From the NCBI RefSeq assembly GCF_014133895.1, contig NC_050733.1, forward strand, positions 124,001-188,000: 64,000 nucleotides of DNA. The letters run 5' to 3'. The notes beneath the pieces were generated by a model that was not told the origin of the DNA, did not search any database, and saw nothing but the letters and a program-made list of their open reading frames with translations. The DNA is from Torulaspora globosa (taxonomy: Eukaryota; Ascomycota; Saccharomycetes; Saccharomycetales; Saccharomycetaceae). A program made the position numbers and the translations under genes. Positions 29,273 through 38,880 of the stretch are shown piece by piece (positions within the stretch are counted from its first letter, which is position 1; the number at the start of each line of letters is the position of its first letter).

Positions 29273-32200
29273 ATGCTTTTGCTGTCCAAGATTGATGCCG
29301 ATCTGCTCCAGTATAACAAAGAAACGGTTCCTGAGAATGTGATCAATCTGTATTTAAGCGATGAGAACGGAATAGACAAGCAAAATAGACCTAATGACCT
29401 GCATAATAGCCACTATTCAAAGACTATCGAACTGTCGAACAATGAATACATTGCATATCACCTATCAAATGATTTTTCCGTCGTGAGTATCTACACCTTG
29501 GGCACATCATCGGGCAAGACGATAAATATTTACTTGCCTTGCCCGTCAATGAACATGCAGCACACTCTGAATATAGCCGAATTCGACGAGAGGCTCACAA
29601 TTAGCATAATTTTAAAGGACGGCGTTTACCTGGTCATGGAATTACCACTCGATTTCATTTTTTCAAACGCAAGTCATTTAAGTCAAGACTGGCTGAAAGC
29701 TCTCAATCCGTATGATTTCACCATTAGAGTGCCCCACTTTCTTTATACAATATCAAGGGACTTTTCCGTGATCTTTCTCAGCGATGGAGGTTTGCTAGGT
29801 TTGAGAAGGGCGAAGAACTTCGAACTTGAACCTATTTTGTTCAATGATAACTCATACATCGAAAGCCTTGTCCAGATGTTCTCTCGCAAGGGCCGCGACA
29901 GAAGCGAGAAAGTGATTAGTTGTCTGTTGTTCGCTGACCAGTATCTGTTGGTCTTGACTCAAAGCTGCCATTTGAAAATTTGGGATCTAGAAAGCTTACG
30001 ATTAATATCTGACGATAATTTGTTCCCGAGTAGCCATTCGGAAACCTATTCCACTGGTGTCCATGAGTGCCCTGGTAACTACCTGTCGCTTTTGAACAAT
30101 TGGCTTGTGGTTTATTTACCGTTCGGTAATGGTGTGTTTGTCCTAGGCCAACTTGAATTCACCGCCGGTGGCAAACCAGTTTTTTCGAGGAGGAATGAAA
30201 TATCGTCCAATTTATCATCATTGTCGATATGGACGCTGGTCGATATGGATTTGTTGAAGCCGTTGGAATTGGATGTCGATACTGCGTACCTTAATTTGGT
30301 CGTTTTATGGAAAAGTGGACTGAGTAGCAAGGTTCAGATTCTGAATATAAAAGATGAGAACATGGAGTTGTACGAATGGATAGATGGAAGCAATAAGTCA
30401 ATAAGTGACATTGAAGCCGAGCAGGATCTGAGCGTTAATGGCGATGCTGAAAGAGGTCTCTTCAACCTGAAATCACGCTATTCGCCTCAATTATATGAAC
30501 GGGCACAAAAAATTCTAAGCGAAAACAACATAATCAAACTGGCCGACGAGGAGGAGACGATGGATTACCTAGCCAATCTCGAGACACTCTTGCGAGACCT
30601 GAAGAATAAAGCTGATGAAGTCTCTTCATTGACGGTGCTCAAAGATGAGATCATAATGGTGAACTGCTTGCAAAGCCACAATCACTCTGTTTACAAGGTC
30701 AATTCAGCTTTAGAAAATGTTTACTACAATATTTATGAGGAGCCAAGCGATAATGAGCAGTCGCGCTACTTGAAAACCTTGCATGGCTTTTCCGCCACAC
30801 TGTCTCCACAGGTTGTTGAATCCCTTTCGCGTGAACTTACTGGTATTGTCAGTGGGGAAGTGGATACAAGCCTCACAATGAAGGAAAAGTTCACAAGAAT
30901 TTTCAATTCTTGCCTAAAGTCCAATTTTGAAGTTTCCAATTTGAAACTATTATTCGATGAGCTGAGCACTTTCGACATTGTTCCTCTTTTAAATGATCTA
31001 ATAGAGAATCTGTTAGGAGGTTATGCTGATCACACAAGCAGTTTCATTGACGCTCTTGCGGTTGATGATATAAGCGCCGTCATGATCATGGAAAGCTTGT
31101 ACCAATCAGTTACGATTCAGAAACATTTTGTTCTGGAGATTTTGTTGACTTTCGTGCTGTTGGATTTCGATTACGACATCTTTTCTAAAGAGTTAAACGC
31201 TTTATTGAACTTGCATTATAAACAGTCGTTAACTCTCAGATTGTATCAAATTGATAGGTCACTCCTTGGAACGGAGCTTTTTTCCCAGACTACGAAATTC
31301 AGGTCAGGCGTTCAGTTGCACTCCTACTCCGAATGGAATAGCTACTTGAGCCATGCGCTATCCAGTATTTGGGAAGATGCAAGCATCCACTTACCAAATG
31401 CCACCAATCGTTATTTTATGAAATTCTTCGAGTTTTACGTGATTCAACAGTCGGAAAACAATGATAGGGGTTTCACGACCAAACTTTTCCTTCAGATTGT
31501 TGGATGGCCATATCACGTTCGTCATAACCAAGTTCAAGAGTTTATGTTGGCTATGATGATGTTTGCTTGTAACAATTATGAGCAAGCGTATGAGTACTTC
31601 CATCTTCATGACTATACACAGTCCTTAGTGACATCCTTACCGGAATGCTTGGAGGAATTGAAGGATGAAAACTCAGCGAGTATCTGGTCTCCTCTTATAC
31701 GCACATTAGGGACGCCTCACGGTCACACTAAGTTTGAGTATGAGCTAGCACTGCTGTTTGTCAGTCATAACAGCCCAGAGTTTGGGTACAAATGCATAAA
31801 AAAATCAATCGAGCACACGATGAAAAGCGTAAAGATAGAGGAAACGAAGGATTTCAAGTGTAAACAGTTGAAAGTATATCTAGATCTCCTGGTCCACTTT
31901 ATGCTGTTTTCAGAGGCGCTGGATGTTCTGCGGTGTAGTCATGATACTCTTTCAGAGGAGATCCGGACCAGCTATTATAGATCGATGCTGCAGAATGCAA
32001 GTCAGAGTCGAACTTTCTTTGCTACTTTACTAAATTTGTGCTCGCATGCAGCAAAAGGACTGTACTTGCCTGAGTCTGATTTCCGAATTATTGATCGGAT
32101 ATTGGTCTCGCAACTAGAAGACAATGATTGGCAGAGCTATAAAAGACTGTACAGTTTCCGCATATTGAATCAGCACGATAGGTCTGCAGCAGAAGTGATT

Positions 32201-32368
32201 TACCACTACATGGCCTCTATTGCGAGTGATTTGGAGACGAAGAAGAAGTGTTACTTGATCGTGATTAATGTTTTGTCAACATTTGATGACGACAGTGACA
32301 AATGGCTGTTGGACGGCGGGAAGATTGTCACTTTGCAAGAACTTAAGTACGAAATAGCAAATTTATAA
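29273..32368 (+). CDS. NUP120: Nup120, Y-complex nucleoporin
   Basis: Structural nucleoporin of the Nup84 (Y) complex in the nuclear pore coat. It has an N-terminal seven-bladed propeller and an alpha-helical C-terminal half. Conserved blocks seen along its 1031 residues: SKIDADLLQY at the start, GKTINIYLPCPSMN, NPYDFTIRVPHFLY, VLTQSCHLKIWDLES, SRYSPQLYERAQKILSENN, RHNQVQEFMLAMM and CYLIVINVLSTFDDD near the end. Length equals S. cerevisiae (1037) within a few residues. The first ATG is at 29273; only a GTG lies just upstream. Confidence 0.96.
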   Translation: MLLLSKIDADLLQYNKETVPENVINLYLSDENGIDKQNRPNDLHNSHYSKTIELSNNEYIAYHLSNDFSVVSIYTLGTSSGKTINIYLPCPSMNMQHTLNIAEFDERLTISIILKDGVYLVMELPLDFIFSNASHLSQDWLKALNPYDFTIRVPHFLYTISRDFSVIFLSDGGLLGLRRAKNFELEPILFNDNSYIESLVQMFSRKGRDRSEKVISCLLFADQYLLVLTQSCHLKIWDLESLRLISDDNLFPSSHSETYSTGVHECPGNYLSLLNNWLVVYLPFGNGVFVLGQLEFTAGGKPVFSRRNEISSNLSSLSIWTLVDMDLLKPLELDVDTAYLNLVVLWKSGLSSKVQILNIKDENMELYEWIDGSNKSISDIEAEQDLSVNGDAERGLFNLKSRYSPQLYERAQKILSENNIIKLADEEETMDYLANLETLLRDLKNKADEVSSLTVLKDEIIMVNCLQSHNHSVYKVNSALENVYYNIYEEPSDNEQSRYLKTLHGFSATLSPQVVESLSRELTGIVSGEVDTSLTMKEKFTRIFNSCLKSNFEVSNLKLLFDELSTFDIVPLLNDLIENLLGGYADHTSSFIDALAVDDISAVMIMESLYQSVTIQKHFVLEILLTFVLLDFDYDIFSKELNALLNLHYKQSLTLRLYQIDRSLLGTELFSQTTKFRSGVQLHSYSEWNSYLSHALSSIWEDASIHLPNATNRYFMKFFEFYVIQQSENNDRGFTTKLFLQIVGWPYHVRHNQVQEFMLAMMMFACNNYEQAYEYFHLHDYTQSLVTSLPECLEELKDENSASIWSPLIRTLGTPHGHTKFEYELALLFVSHNSPEFGYKCIKKSIEHTMKSVKIEETKDFKCKQLKVYLDLLVHFMLFSEALDVLRCSHDTLSEEIRTSYYRSMLQNASQSRTFFATLLNLCSHAAKGLYLPESDFRIIDRILVSQLEDNDWQSYKRLYSFRILNQHDRSAAEVIYHYMASIASDLETKKKCYLIVINVLSTFDDDSDKWLLDGGKIVTLQELKYEIANL

Positions 32369-32395
32369 GACGGCAGCACCTTACTGCGTGCCCGA

Positions 32396-33499
32396 TCATC
32401 CTCTATTGATTGTATTCCCACTGCCTTTTGGATTTGCTTCCTTGAATTCGTCCCAGTAGCGCGCTTTATAAGTTTGCTCATCTTGCCATTTCTCACTGTC
32501 TTCATTCCCATCATCTTTTGGCTCCGGCTCCCCGCCCTGGAGGACCCTTCCTTCCTCCCACTCTTTTGCTAAAAACTCCTCAACTGACATTGTTGGGCCA
32601 TACTGTCCATATCCACGTACTTTGCTTTGCAGTTCTGTCCTCTTGTCAACCAATGTGAAATTTCTTAAAACTTTGCCCTCTTTGGACAACAGAGGTCGAT
32701 TGAGTGTCTCTAGCTTGTCAGTAAACCCGTTCTGTTCCTGTTTTTGGCCTTTCTGCTGGCTTGGTTCCGCTGGCGGTGGTGAAATCTTGGTGAAATTCGT
32801 TAGGAGCTCGATTTCATATAAAATCTGCTCGACTGCATTTATGGCTGAGTACGATAGATGCTTTAATCTCTGCAAGCTCAGCTCACGCAGTAGCTCGTCC
32901 TTATCGTCATCCTGCGTTTCGTCTTTCTGCTTATATTTGTCCTCAAGGCTATCTAAAAGCTCAGCGGTTTGCTTTGCTTGACGATAGCTCTCAATCTTTT
33001 GTTGCCTCTTGAGTTGGGCACCAGAGAGGTCGTCTTTGTGGGCTGGCTGAGCGCTGAATTCTTGCAAAGTAGGCCTGTAGCTATTTTCGAAAGATTCGAT
33101 CTTCTTCACTAGAAATTGGTCTAAGATCTCAACATCCTGCAGGCTATGGATAAATTGCATGAATAACTGCACGGATTTATCCAGAAACTTAAGCTTCATC
33201 TTATTTCTCTGCAAAGGATCGCTTATCTGGGCACTTGTCGTCTGTTTCCTGGAGCACATCTGAGCGAGGTAGTAGTCTATGCCAAGAAACTTTATTGAGC
33301 TTGTCGGAATATCCTCGATTGATTCGTTTGCACTGAACAGAGCTAGTGTCGTGTGTATCGTTGTCTTGAGACGCAGCAGTCTTTCGATTAGCGAGGCCAG
33401 TAGGGCCTGGTACTCGGAAGAGTCCTGCCTCAAGGAAGTATGTTCCACTTTTCCTAGGTAGATTTCCAATATAGAGTCATATTCCTGGCTTAACGACAT
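32396..33499 (-). CDS. TAP42: Tap42, PP2A-associated TOR effector
   Basis: Alpha4-family regulator that binds the catalytic subunits Pph21, Pph22 and Sit4 downstream of TORC1. It has 367 residues (S. cerevisiae 366). An all-helical N-terminal TPR-like half contains EHTSLRQDSSEYQALL and SIKFLGIDYYLA. The conserved C-terminal segment reads VLRNFTLVDKR, VRGYGQYGPTMSVEEFL and EEGRVLQGG, and ends GSGNTINRG. It converges with NUP120 with a 27 bp gap. Confidence 0.96.
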   Translation of the reverse strand: MSLSQEYDSILEIYLGKVEHTSLRQDSSEYQALLASLIERLLRLKTTIHTTLALFSANESIEDIPTSSIKFLGIDYYLAQMCSRKQTTSAQISDPLQRNKMKLKFLDKSVQLFMQFIHSLQDVEILDQFLVKKIESFENSYRPTLQEFSAQPAHKDDLSGAQLKRQQKIESYRQAKQTAELLDSLEDKYKQKDETQDDDKDELLRELSLQRLKHLSYSAINAVEQILYEIELLTNFTKISPPPAEPSQQKGQKQEQNGFTDKLETLNRPLLSKEGKVLRNFTLVDKRTELQSKVRGYGQYGPTMSVEEFLAKEWEEGRVLQGGEPEPKDDGNEDSEKWQDEQTYKARYWDEFKEANPKGSGNTINRG

Positions 33500-33728
33500 C
33501 CTCTTCCGGCTGCTCAGCGTTGTATTGTTCTTTTCAGAGCTTTCAAGGTGCTATTAGTCCTTTCACTGCTCCAAGTGATCAAGTGAAAAATCAAGCTCAT
33601 CTACTAGCTTTACAAGTAAGCCGTCAATTGCGGCCTGTACACTTAATTTGTCGTAGTGCTACGCTATAAAACAACTACATTCGATGTCCACCCTTCCCGT
33701 TGCCCGATGTCGATTCCTGTCGCCCAAA

Positions 33729-34091
33729 CTATTCGCTCTTCTTCGAATTACATGCCACTATCCTCAATTTATCGACAGACACTGTCGTCTGCGACTCATC
33801 GTTGCCACGATTCCCACCAGCAACACCTTCCACCGTAACTTGACAATTTTTCACTATGAAAGTCCACACATCGTCGCAAAACCCGTAGGTATCCAGATTC
33901 CCCTTGACAGTCAGCTTGGATTGAGTACTATCCCTCAACGTCTCGGCCACTACTTTATCGAACGTTTCCAGCACACGCATCGCCAGCGAAGCTTCGATTC
34001 TCCCATCGCTGATGAGCGTATCAAGCGCATCCACCAAACTATTGCCTACCGTGCTACGACGATACAGTTCATAGTACCCTGGAACGGCCAT
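33729..34091 (-). CDS. TOA2: TFIIA small subunit Toa2
   Basis: Small subunit of TFIIA, which stabilises TBP on promoter DNA. The 120-residue protein is nearly identical to S. cerevisiae Toa2 (122). It begins MAVPGYYELYRRSTVGNSL with the four-helix bundle (VDALDTLISDGRIEASLAMR), followed by the beta-barrel part SKLTVKGNLDTYGFCDDVWT and the C-terminal KLRIVACNSKKSE. It shares an upstream region with MPE1 (divergent). Confidence 0.98.
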   Translation of the reverse strand: MAVPGYYELYRRSTVGNSLVDALDTLISDGRIEASLAMRVLETFDKVVAETLRDSTQSKLTVKGNLDTYGFCDDVWTFIVKNCQVTVEGVAGGNRGNDESQTTVSVDKLRIVACNSKKSE

Positions 34092-34238
34092 ATCAAGCTT
34101 CTTCTCTGGCCCTTTCCTGTCTTAAAGAGTCTCTCTTACTCATAGTAGTCAGTTAGCTTAAAAAATTAAGGCCTTTAAGAAAGACTAAGTAGCGATGCCC
34201 TAGAGTTATCACCACATCAAGACAAGCCGATCGTCAAG

Positions 34239-35516
34239 ATGAGCAGTACGATATTCTACAGATTCAGATCTCAAAAGGACACTGGGAGGATCATGTTTGA
34301 TGGTACCGGTTTGACGGTGTTTGACCTGAAAAGAGAGATCATACAGGAGAATAAACTGGGCGATGGAACAGACTTCCAGATCAGGATATACAATCCAGAT
34401 ACCAACGAGGAGTACGAGGACGATTCGCATGTGATACCAAGGTCCAGCAGTGTTCTAGTGAGAAGATCGCCAGCTATCAAGCAGTTTTCAGCGCACGGCA
34501 TGCATCGAAATACTGGAGCGGTTGGAAATGCTACACGTTATGTCACTGGTAAGCCTCGGGTATTCCAGAAGAAGCAGCCTGCCAGCGGAGCGGTCTCGAG
34601 TGAGCCTGCTGCCGTGAGTGGTGTCACCGAGGAAGAACGTATAGCGAATATGTTCGCTAATCAAGAAAACCAGTGGGAACAGACTCAACGGGAGATGTCG
34701 TCTGCGACTCCGGTGTTCCACAGAACACAGAATAATTCGCAATTTGGCGAGAATGAGGGTCCTCCGCCTCCCGGTTACATGTGCTACAGATGCGGTGCAA
34801 GGGACCATTGGATTAAGAACTGCCCGACGAATAATGATCCGAATTTTGAAGGCAAGAGAATCAGAAGGACCACCGGTATACCGAAAAAATTCTTGAAGAG
34901 TGTCGAGATTGATTCCGACAACATAACGGCGGAAGAGATGGCTCAGAGGAAAATTATGGTTACTGATGAAGGTAAATTTGTTGTTCAAGTTGCAGACGAA
35001 CAATCTTGGGAAGATTATCAGAGAAAGCAGCAAAATAGGCTGATAAATAAGGCAGATGCCAAGTGGCAGAAGGGCTATTTCAAGGATTTACCCAAGGAAC
35101 TGACGTGTCCCATAACGGGTGGCTTGCTGAAAGACCCCGTAAGGACAACTAAATGCTGTAACAAGGTGTTTTCGAAAGTCGCATTAGAGGACGCTCTCTT
35201 GGAATCCGATTTCGTTTGTCCCGAATGTCATACTCCCGATATACTCCTGGATCAATTAGTGGAAGATGAAGAAAAGGATAAGCAGGTGAAAGAGTTCTTG
35301 AAAGAAGCCAAACTGGACACTGAAATTGATAACAAGAGACAAATGGAAGCTAATGGTATCATTGATAGTTCTAAGAAAGCAAAAATTGATGCTAATTCAC
35401 CAATCAAGCCGGGAAATGTCCCATTACCGCCAATGCCATTCGGCATGCCACCTTTTGCCATGTTTCCACCGCCCATACCGTTCATGAACATTCCCAAGAA
35501 TCAAGACAAGGAATAA
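34239..35516 (+). CDS. MPE1: Mpe1, cleavage and polyadenylation factor subunit
   Basis: Essential subunit of the cleavage and polyadenylation factor, related to human RBBP6. It has three domains in order: an N-terminal DWNN ubiquitin-like domain (MSSTIFYRFRSQKDTGRI), a CCHC zinc knuckle (CYRCGARDHWIKNC, about residue 182), and a RING/U-box-like domain (CPITGGLLKDPV ... CCNKVF ... CPEC, about residues 290-335). The C-terminal tail is Pro- and Met-rich. It has 425 residues (S. cerevisiae 441). In S. cerevisiae the next gene is FBA1; here the homing-element cluster separates the two. Confidence 0.96.
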   Translation: MSSTIFYRFRSQKDTGRIMFDGTGLTVFDLKREIIQENKLGDGTDFQIRIYNPDTNEEYEDDSHVIPRSSSVLVRRSPAIKQFSAHGMHRNTGAVGNATRYVTGKPRVFQKKQPASGAVSSEPAAVSGVTEEERIANMFANQENQWEQTQREMSSATPVFHRTQNNSQFGENEGPPPPGYMCYRCGARDHWIKNCPTNNDPNFEGKRIRRTTGIPKKFLKSVEIDSDNITAEEMAQRKIMVTDEGKFVVQVADEQSWEDYQRKQQNRLINKADAKWQKGYFKDLPKELTCPITGGLLKDPVRTTKCCNKVFSKVALEDALLESDFVCPECHTPDILLDQLVEDEEKDKQVKEFLKEAKLDTEIDNKRQMEANGIIDSSKKAKIDANSPIKPGNVPLPPMPFGMPPFAMFPPPIPFMNIPKNQDKE

Positions 35517-35574
35517 TGTAAAGCTTAACAACTTTGAGTAGAGGAAGATGTCGAAGTTCAAGAGCGATTCTGTA

Positions 35575-37355
35575 TCAACTGTGTAGCCAATATCTCGATG
35601 CTTCTTGCAATATAACATACAAATAACTGTTCTGTGATGAAAGTTCCCAGGGATCTTTCAAGTGCACGGCGATAACATTGTCCTCTCCACAGCTCGAGAA
35701 CTCAAAGGCTTTTGGCATCATGTTTGAATCAGCACTGTCAGTTTCAGTTTCTAGAGCCAGAGTAATCCTGCATTGACCGAGTTTGGCAGAGGTTCTCTTG
35801 CTTTTGCATGAGCATTCGCCCAAATTGACCAAAAAACAGATCTATTAGAACTTGGAAAAAGATGGAATATCCACGTATCGTGTTGATAAAGCAATTCTCG
35901 CTGTCTACCAGACTCAAAACCCACGCTCACCGACAGTTCAAGAGATCGCCCGATGAACATAATTCCATCCCTGATGGCAGCAAAGGCAGTGGGGATTTTG
36001 ATCTTTACGGTTCCGTGATCATTGTAGACACACCCGTCTGAATCAATTAATCCCGCCATAAATATTTCGCGAACCATTCTGGACTCCAGTCTCATGAAAA
36101 GTGAAGTGCTTTTAGTATCGTTCCTTTGACCATTCTCATAGAACTTGAGGTCTCTGAGGCAAGTAGTTAGTCGACTATTTTTATTCCAGTTGCCATCAAG
36201 AGTATGCGGAACACCCTCAGTCTTGAAGCCACTATCGTCACCTTGTCTCTTCTTGATTGTCAGTTTCATATCCAGCAGTTCCGCACAACGACCAAGCTTT
36301 CCATTGACATCATGGTCTTCGGAGTGCAACGAGAAGGTAGCTCCTCGCTTGTGACCGTCCCCGATCCAGAATCCAAGCAACCATGATATAGCCCTCACCT
36401 TCTCCATTTCCACCTCACATCCAAAAAAACTGTCTAGCCAGGGTCCCAGGACTTGAACTTGAAGTGAGATAGGACTCAGAATGAGCTTAGTGGAGTTTCT
36501 CAGCTCTCTACCCAAATGTGCAGTAGGCAACTCCACACAATGTGACTATCGGTAGATGTGATTGTTCCCCTCTTGCTGTAATCCTTCAACGTCTTGATGT
36601 TAGTTCCATCGGGAAACGCGCGAGAGCTGGTCTGCACCAAGGACAGTATTCCCACATCCTTTACCAGTTTCTCTCGCAATTCTGAAATCTCTATGATCCT
36701 TTTGTTGCTTTTCGATATCGTTTTGACCCGTTGCTTGGTTTTGAGCAGGACTTCCTGATCCTCCGACAAGATGGTTTCCATTAATCCAAACGGTTTCTGC
36801 GCAGGAGCCGTGGAATGCATGGACGTTTGAACCAGTTTCACGCATTTTGTGGTATACCTTTTGACATCTTTCACTTCTGAAGGCTTTCCGTCAGCAGACA
36901 GTAGCAGATCTCCTTCCACCAATTCACAGACATTAGTTAGAGTTCCATCGGCCAGGGAGACACGGCAATTCTCACCCAGCCCTCCAAATGGTGCATAATC
37001 GGGGCCTGCAGGCCGTTCGCCGTTCATGGCATAACCAATTGCGCGAATACGTGCTGGCAGGCTCTTGCTCTTTCTTGATCAAGTTCATCAGGCTTTATGT
37101 ACCAATCTCTCAATGGGTATCCCTTTGTTTCCATATTCCTGATCAAGCAATGCCATAAGATCGTGAGGGGGAGATTGTCAGGCCATTTTGCCCTGTCACT
37201 ATTTCTGTTATTCTAAGTTATCGATAATGATGAAACATCCGACTATCTCTCACTTTGATGGGAGAACCGAGGGAGCCAAATAAGCCTCGACCGTTTTGCA
37301 ACATCTGATGCGGAAGCGACCTATGAGTGTGCTCGCCAAGGCGTTTGGGTTTCAT
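35575..37355 (-). pseudogene. HO/WHO-like homing endonuclease, broken copy B
   Basis: Degenerate intein-derived homing endonuclease of the HO/WHO family, read on the minus strand in several frames. From 5' to 3': an N-terminal segment (37355-37218, starts MKPKRLGEHT) and a second open segment in another frame (37212-37027, containing GYPLRDWYIKPDELDQ), both unassigned; the N-terminal Hint block (to 36500; ENCRVSLADGTLTNVCELVE); and both LAGLIDADG motifs (WLLGFWIGDG and FMAGLIDSDG) with RDGIMFIGRSLE. The downstream frame (35832-35575) has a possible C-terminal Hint block and then stops. At least three frame changes are needed, and the zinc-finger tail of HO is missing. Catalytic aspartates in both LAGLIDADG motifs are still present, so decay looks recent or moderate. 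Confidence 0.82.
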
Positions 37356-37507
37356 CGTTTTATTATTGCCCAACACCAGGATTGAATTTGGATCGTTGCC
37401 AAGACAAAGCTAAGAGAGCGATGACTCTTTACCCGAACATGCTCAACTGACAAGCTTTAAACTTGCACTTTTCAATCACTTATCACTTAATCGATAGTTT
37501 ACTTGAG

Positions 37508-38777
37508 CTATTGATTAAGTATAAAAAACTCACTTACAACATTCCCCATCCAGGGAACCTTGATTGACCGTGATGTCGTTTTTGTATGGCATGATAGGCA
37601 ACTCCTTTTGAAATCCGTTCTTGATTCAAACCTCTCCGTAATCAATTCGGCAGTTCCGCATACAATCTGTTCATCCGTGACAAAAGTCCGGTTAGAGGTA
37701 CCCGACAGTACCAGTCCTATGACAGTACCTTTAAAACCTGGGATAATTTTTAAATCTGAACTTGCCAAAATTGAATGTGCCATCTTGCTGATCTTCCGGA
37801 TCACCTTCAAAGCTCTCCATTATACCTGATAAAACGTCATTGTCCTCAGGATTATTTTCATTTTCCTCCGATTGGTAATCGGAATCAAATTCGTCAAAGT
37901 CTCTGTCCTGGAGTACCGGAATTTCGGGTTTCGCTTCCTTTCACAAGAGCATCTGTTCAGTATCGACCTGAGTGTCTCACGATTTGTCCCACCATATAAG
38001 TGGAAAATCCACAAATCACTCTCGTTTAATCCACTGCACTCATTAAAGTTAGCGCCACGGAAATTGGTGGAGACAGCCAAACCAAGAGAACGACCTATGA
38101 AGTTTATACCGTCTCTAATAGGAGGGCACACGAATACATCCGTGTTCCTACCATGACCCCAAGACAGGTATCTCTATCGAGATAGGTTGTAAAATCATCC
38201 TAGAAGTAGTCGACGTTCTTGTTAACGTGCTGCAAATCATCTGCCTCACATTGCCAGTTGAAGCATCTTCCCTCGCTCCGCAACACCATTGGCTTTACGT
38301 GGTCCATAATCTCCGACGCCTCGGTTGCCAGAGGGAATCGTCTGCATTTTCCTTGATGATCTTGATAATTCGACCATCCGTTGTTTGATGATCTGCCAGC
38401 TGAGACACGTTAACCTGCCTGAAACCTCCACGCCCTTTCTTGGCTATCTGGATCTTCTGTTTCGTCCTCAAAATGAGTTGTTGTCTCCTGGAGCATGTCA
38501 TTTCGATTATGCCCCAAGGTTTCCCCACCGAGGGACCTTGCAAGTGTGCGTAGTGGTTGGTCTTTTGTCGAACTGTGACCAAATCATGCTCACCTCTCAA
38601 CACAGCCTCGACTTTTGCCGCACCTCCATGAGATGTAAGAACTTCATCGCCAACTTTGATGTTTTTAATTGGCACGGTCTTCCAGTTGGCTAGGAAAACC
38701 TTTTTACCTGGTACCAAACCACCAATGAACGTGGCGATGAAGTACTTACATCTGATGGAAGTCAAAAGTCGAGCCAC
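37508..38777 (-). pseudogene. HO/WHO-like homing endonuclease, broken copy A
   Basis: Second minus-strand member of the same family, in pieces. The first (38777-38295) is an N-terminal Hint domain with VPIKNIKVGDEVLTSHGG and VRQKTNHYAHLQ, the latter resembling QQKTKHRAFEG of HO. The second (about 38160-37820) is the region after the second LAGLIDADG motif (IRDGINFIGRSLGLAVST, DLWIFHLYGGTNRETL). The third (37810-37508) is a C-terminal Hint strand (FKGTVIGLVLSG) followed by a lone CLSC zinc-finger-like pair. The segment with both LAGLIDADG motifs is missing between 38295 and about 38160, so it cannot encode an active nuclease. The first piece has no ATG at its 5' edge, where it runs into an inverted fragment. 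Confidence 0.8.
37525..37539 (-). repeat. Repeat of the FBA1 stop codon and 3' flank
   Basis: Fifteen bases here are identical to 39180-39194, which contains the last sense codon (TTG), the TAA stop and the first bases of the FBA1 3' flank. Weaker similarity runs a further ~12 bases into the 3' flank. The match stops abruptly on the coding side, where copy A sequence begins. WHO elements are known to replace the FBA1 3' end on integration, so this is plausibly the junction with an older FBA1 3' end. Confidence 0.55.
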
Positions 38778-38847
38778 GTTAAGAGGTTACCATGATTTGG
38801 TCACAATTCGACAAAAAACCAACCACTACGCACACTTGCAGGATCCA
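38533..38847. repeat. Inverted repeat within the HO/WHO-like cluster
   Basis: Arms at about 38533-38617 and 38763-38847, with a spacer of roughly 145 bp. Both arms encode the same Hint-domain stretch on opposite strands (minus: LRGEHDLVTVRQKTNHYAHL; plus: LRGYHDLVTIRQKTNHYAHL). Nearly all bases match in the half centred on QKTNHYAHL, with more differences towards the other end. Confidence 0.88.
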
Positions 38848-38880
38848 TCACCGTTCATTGGTCTGCATTGCTTCATTTAA
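38763..38880 (+). pseudogene. Inverted HO/WHO Hint fragment
   Basis: Plus-strand fragment of about 35 codons from a third HO/WHO-like copy (RGYHDLVTIRQKTNHYAH, then DPSPFIGLHCFI and a stop). It differs from the minus-strand copy A by both silent and replacement changes, so it is not a very recent duplicate. It stands opposite to all other fragments and to FBA1. Confidence 0.75.

Noticed and set aside
35575..38777. Functional HO mating-type switching gene
   Set aside because: Both copies are broken by frameshifts or deletion, and the location beside FBA1 fits WHO elements rather than the HO locus.
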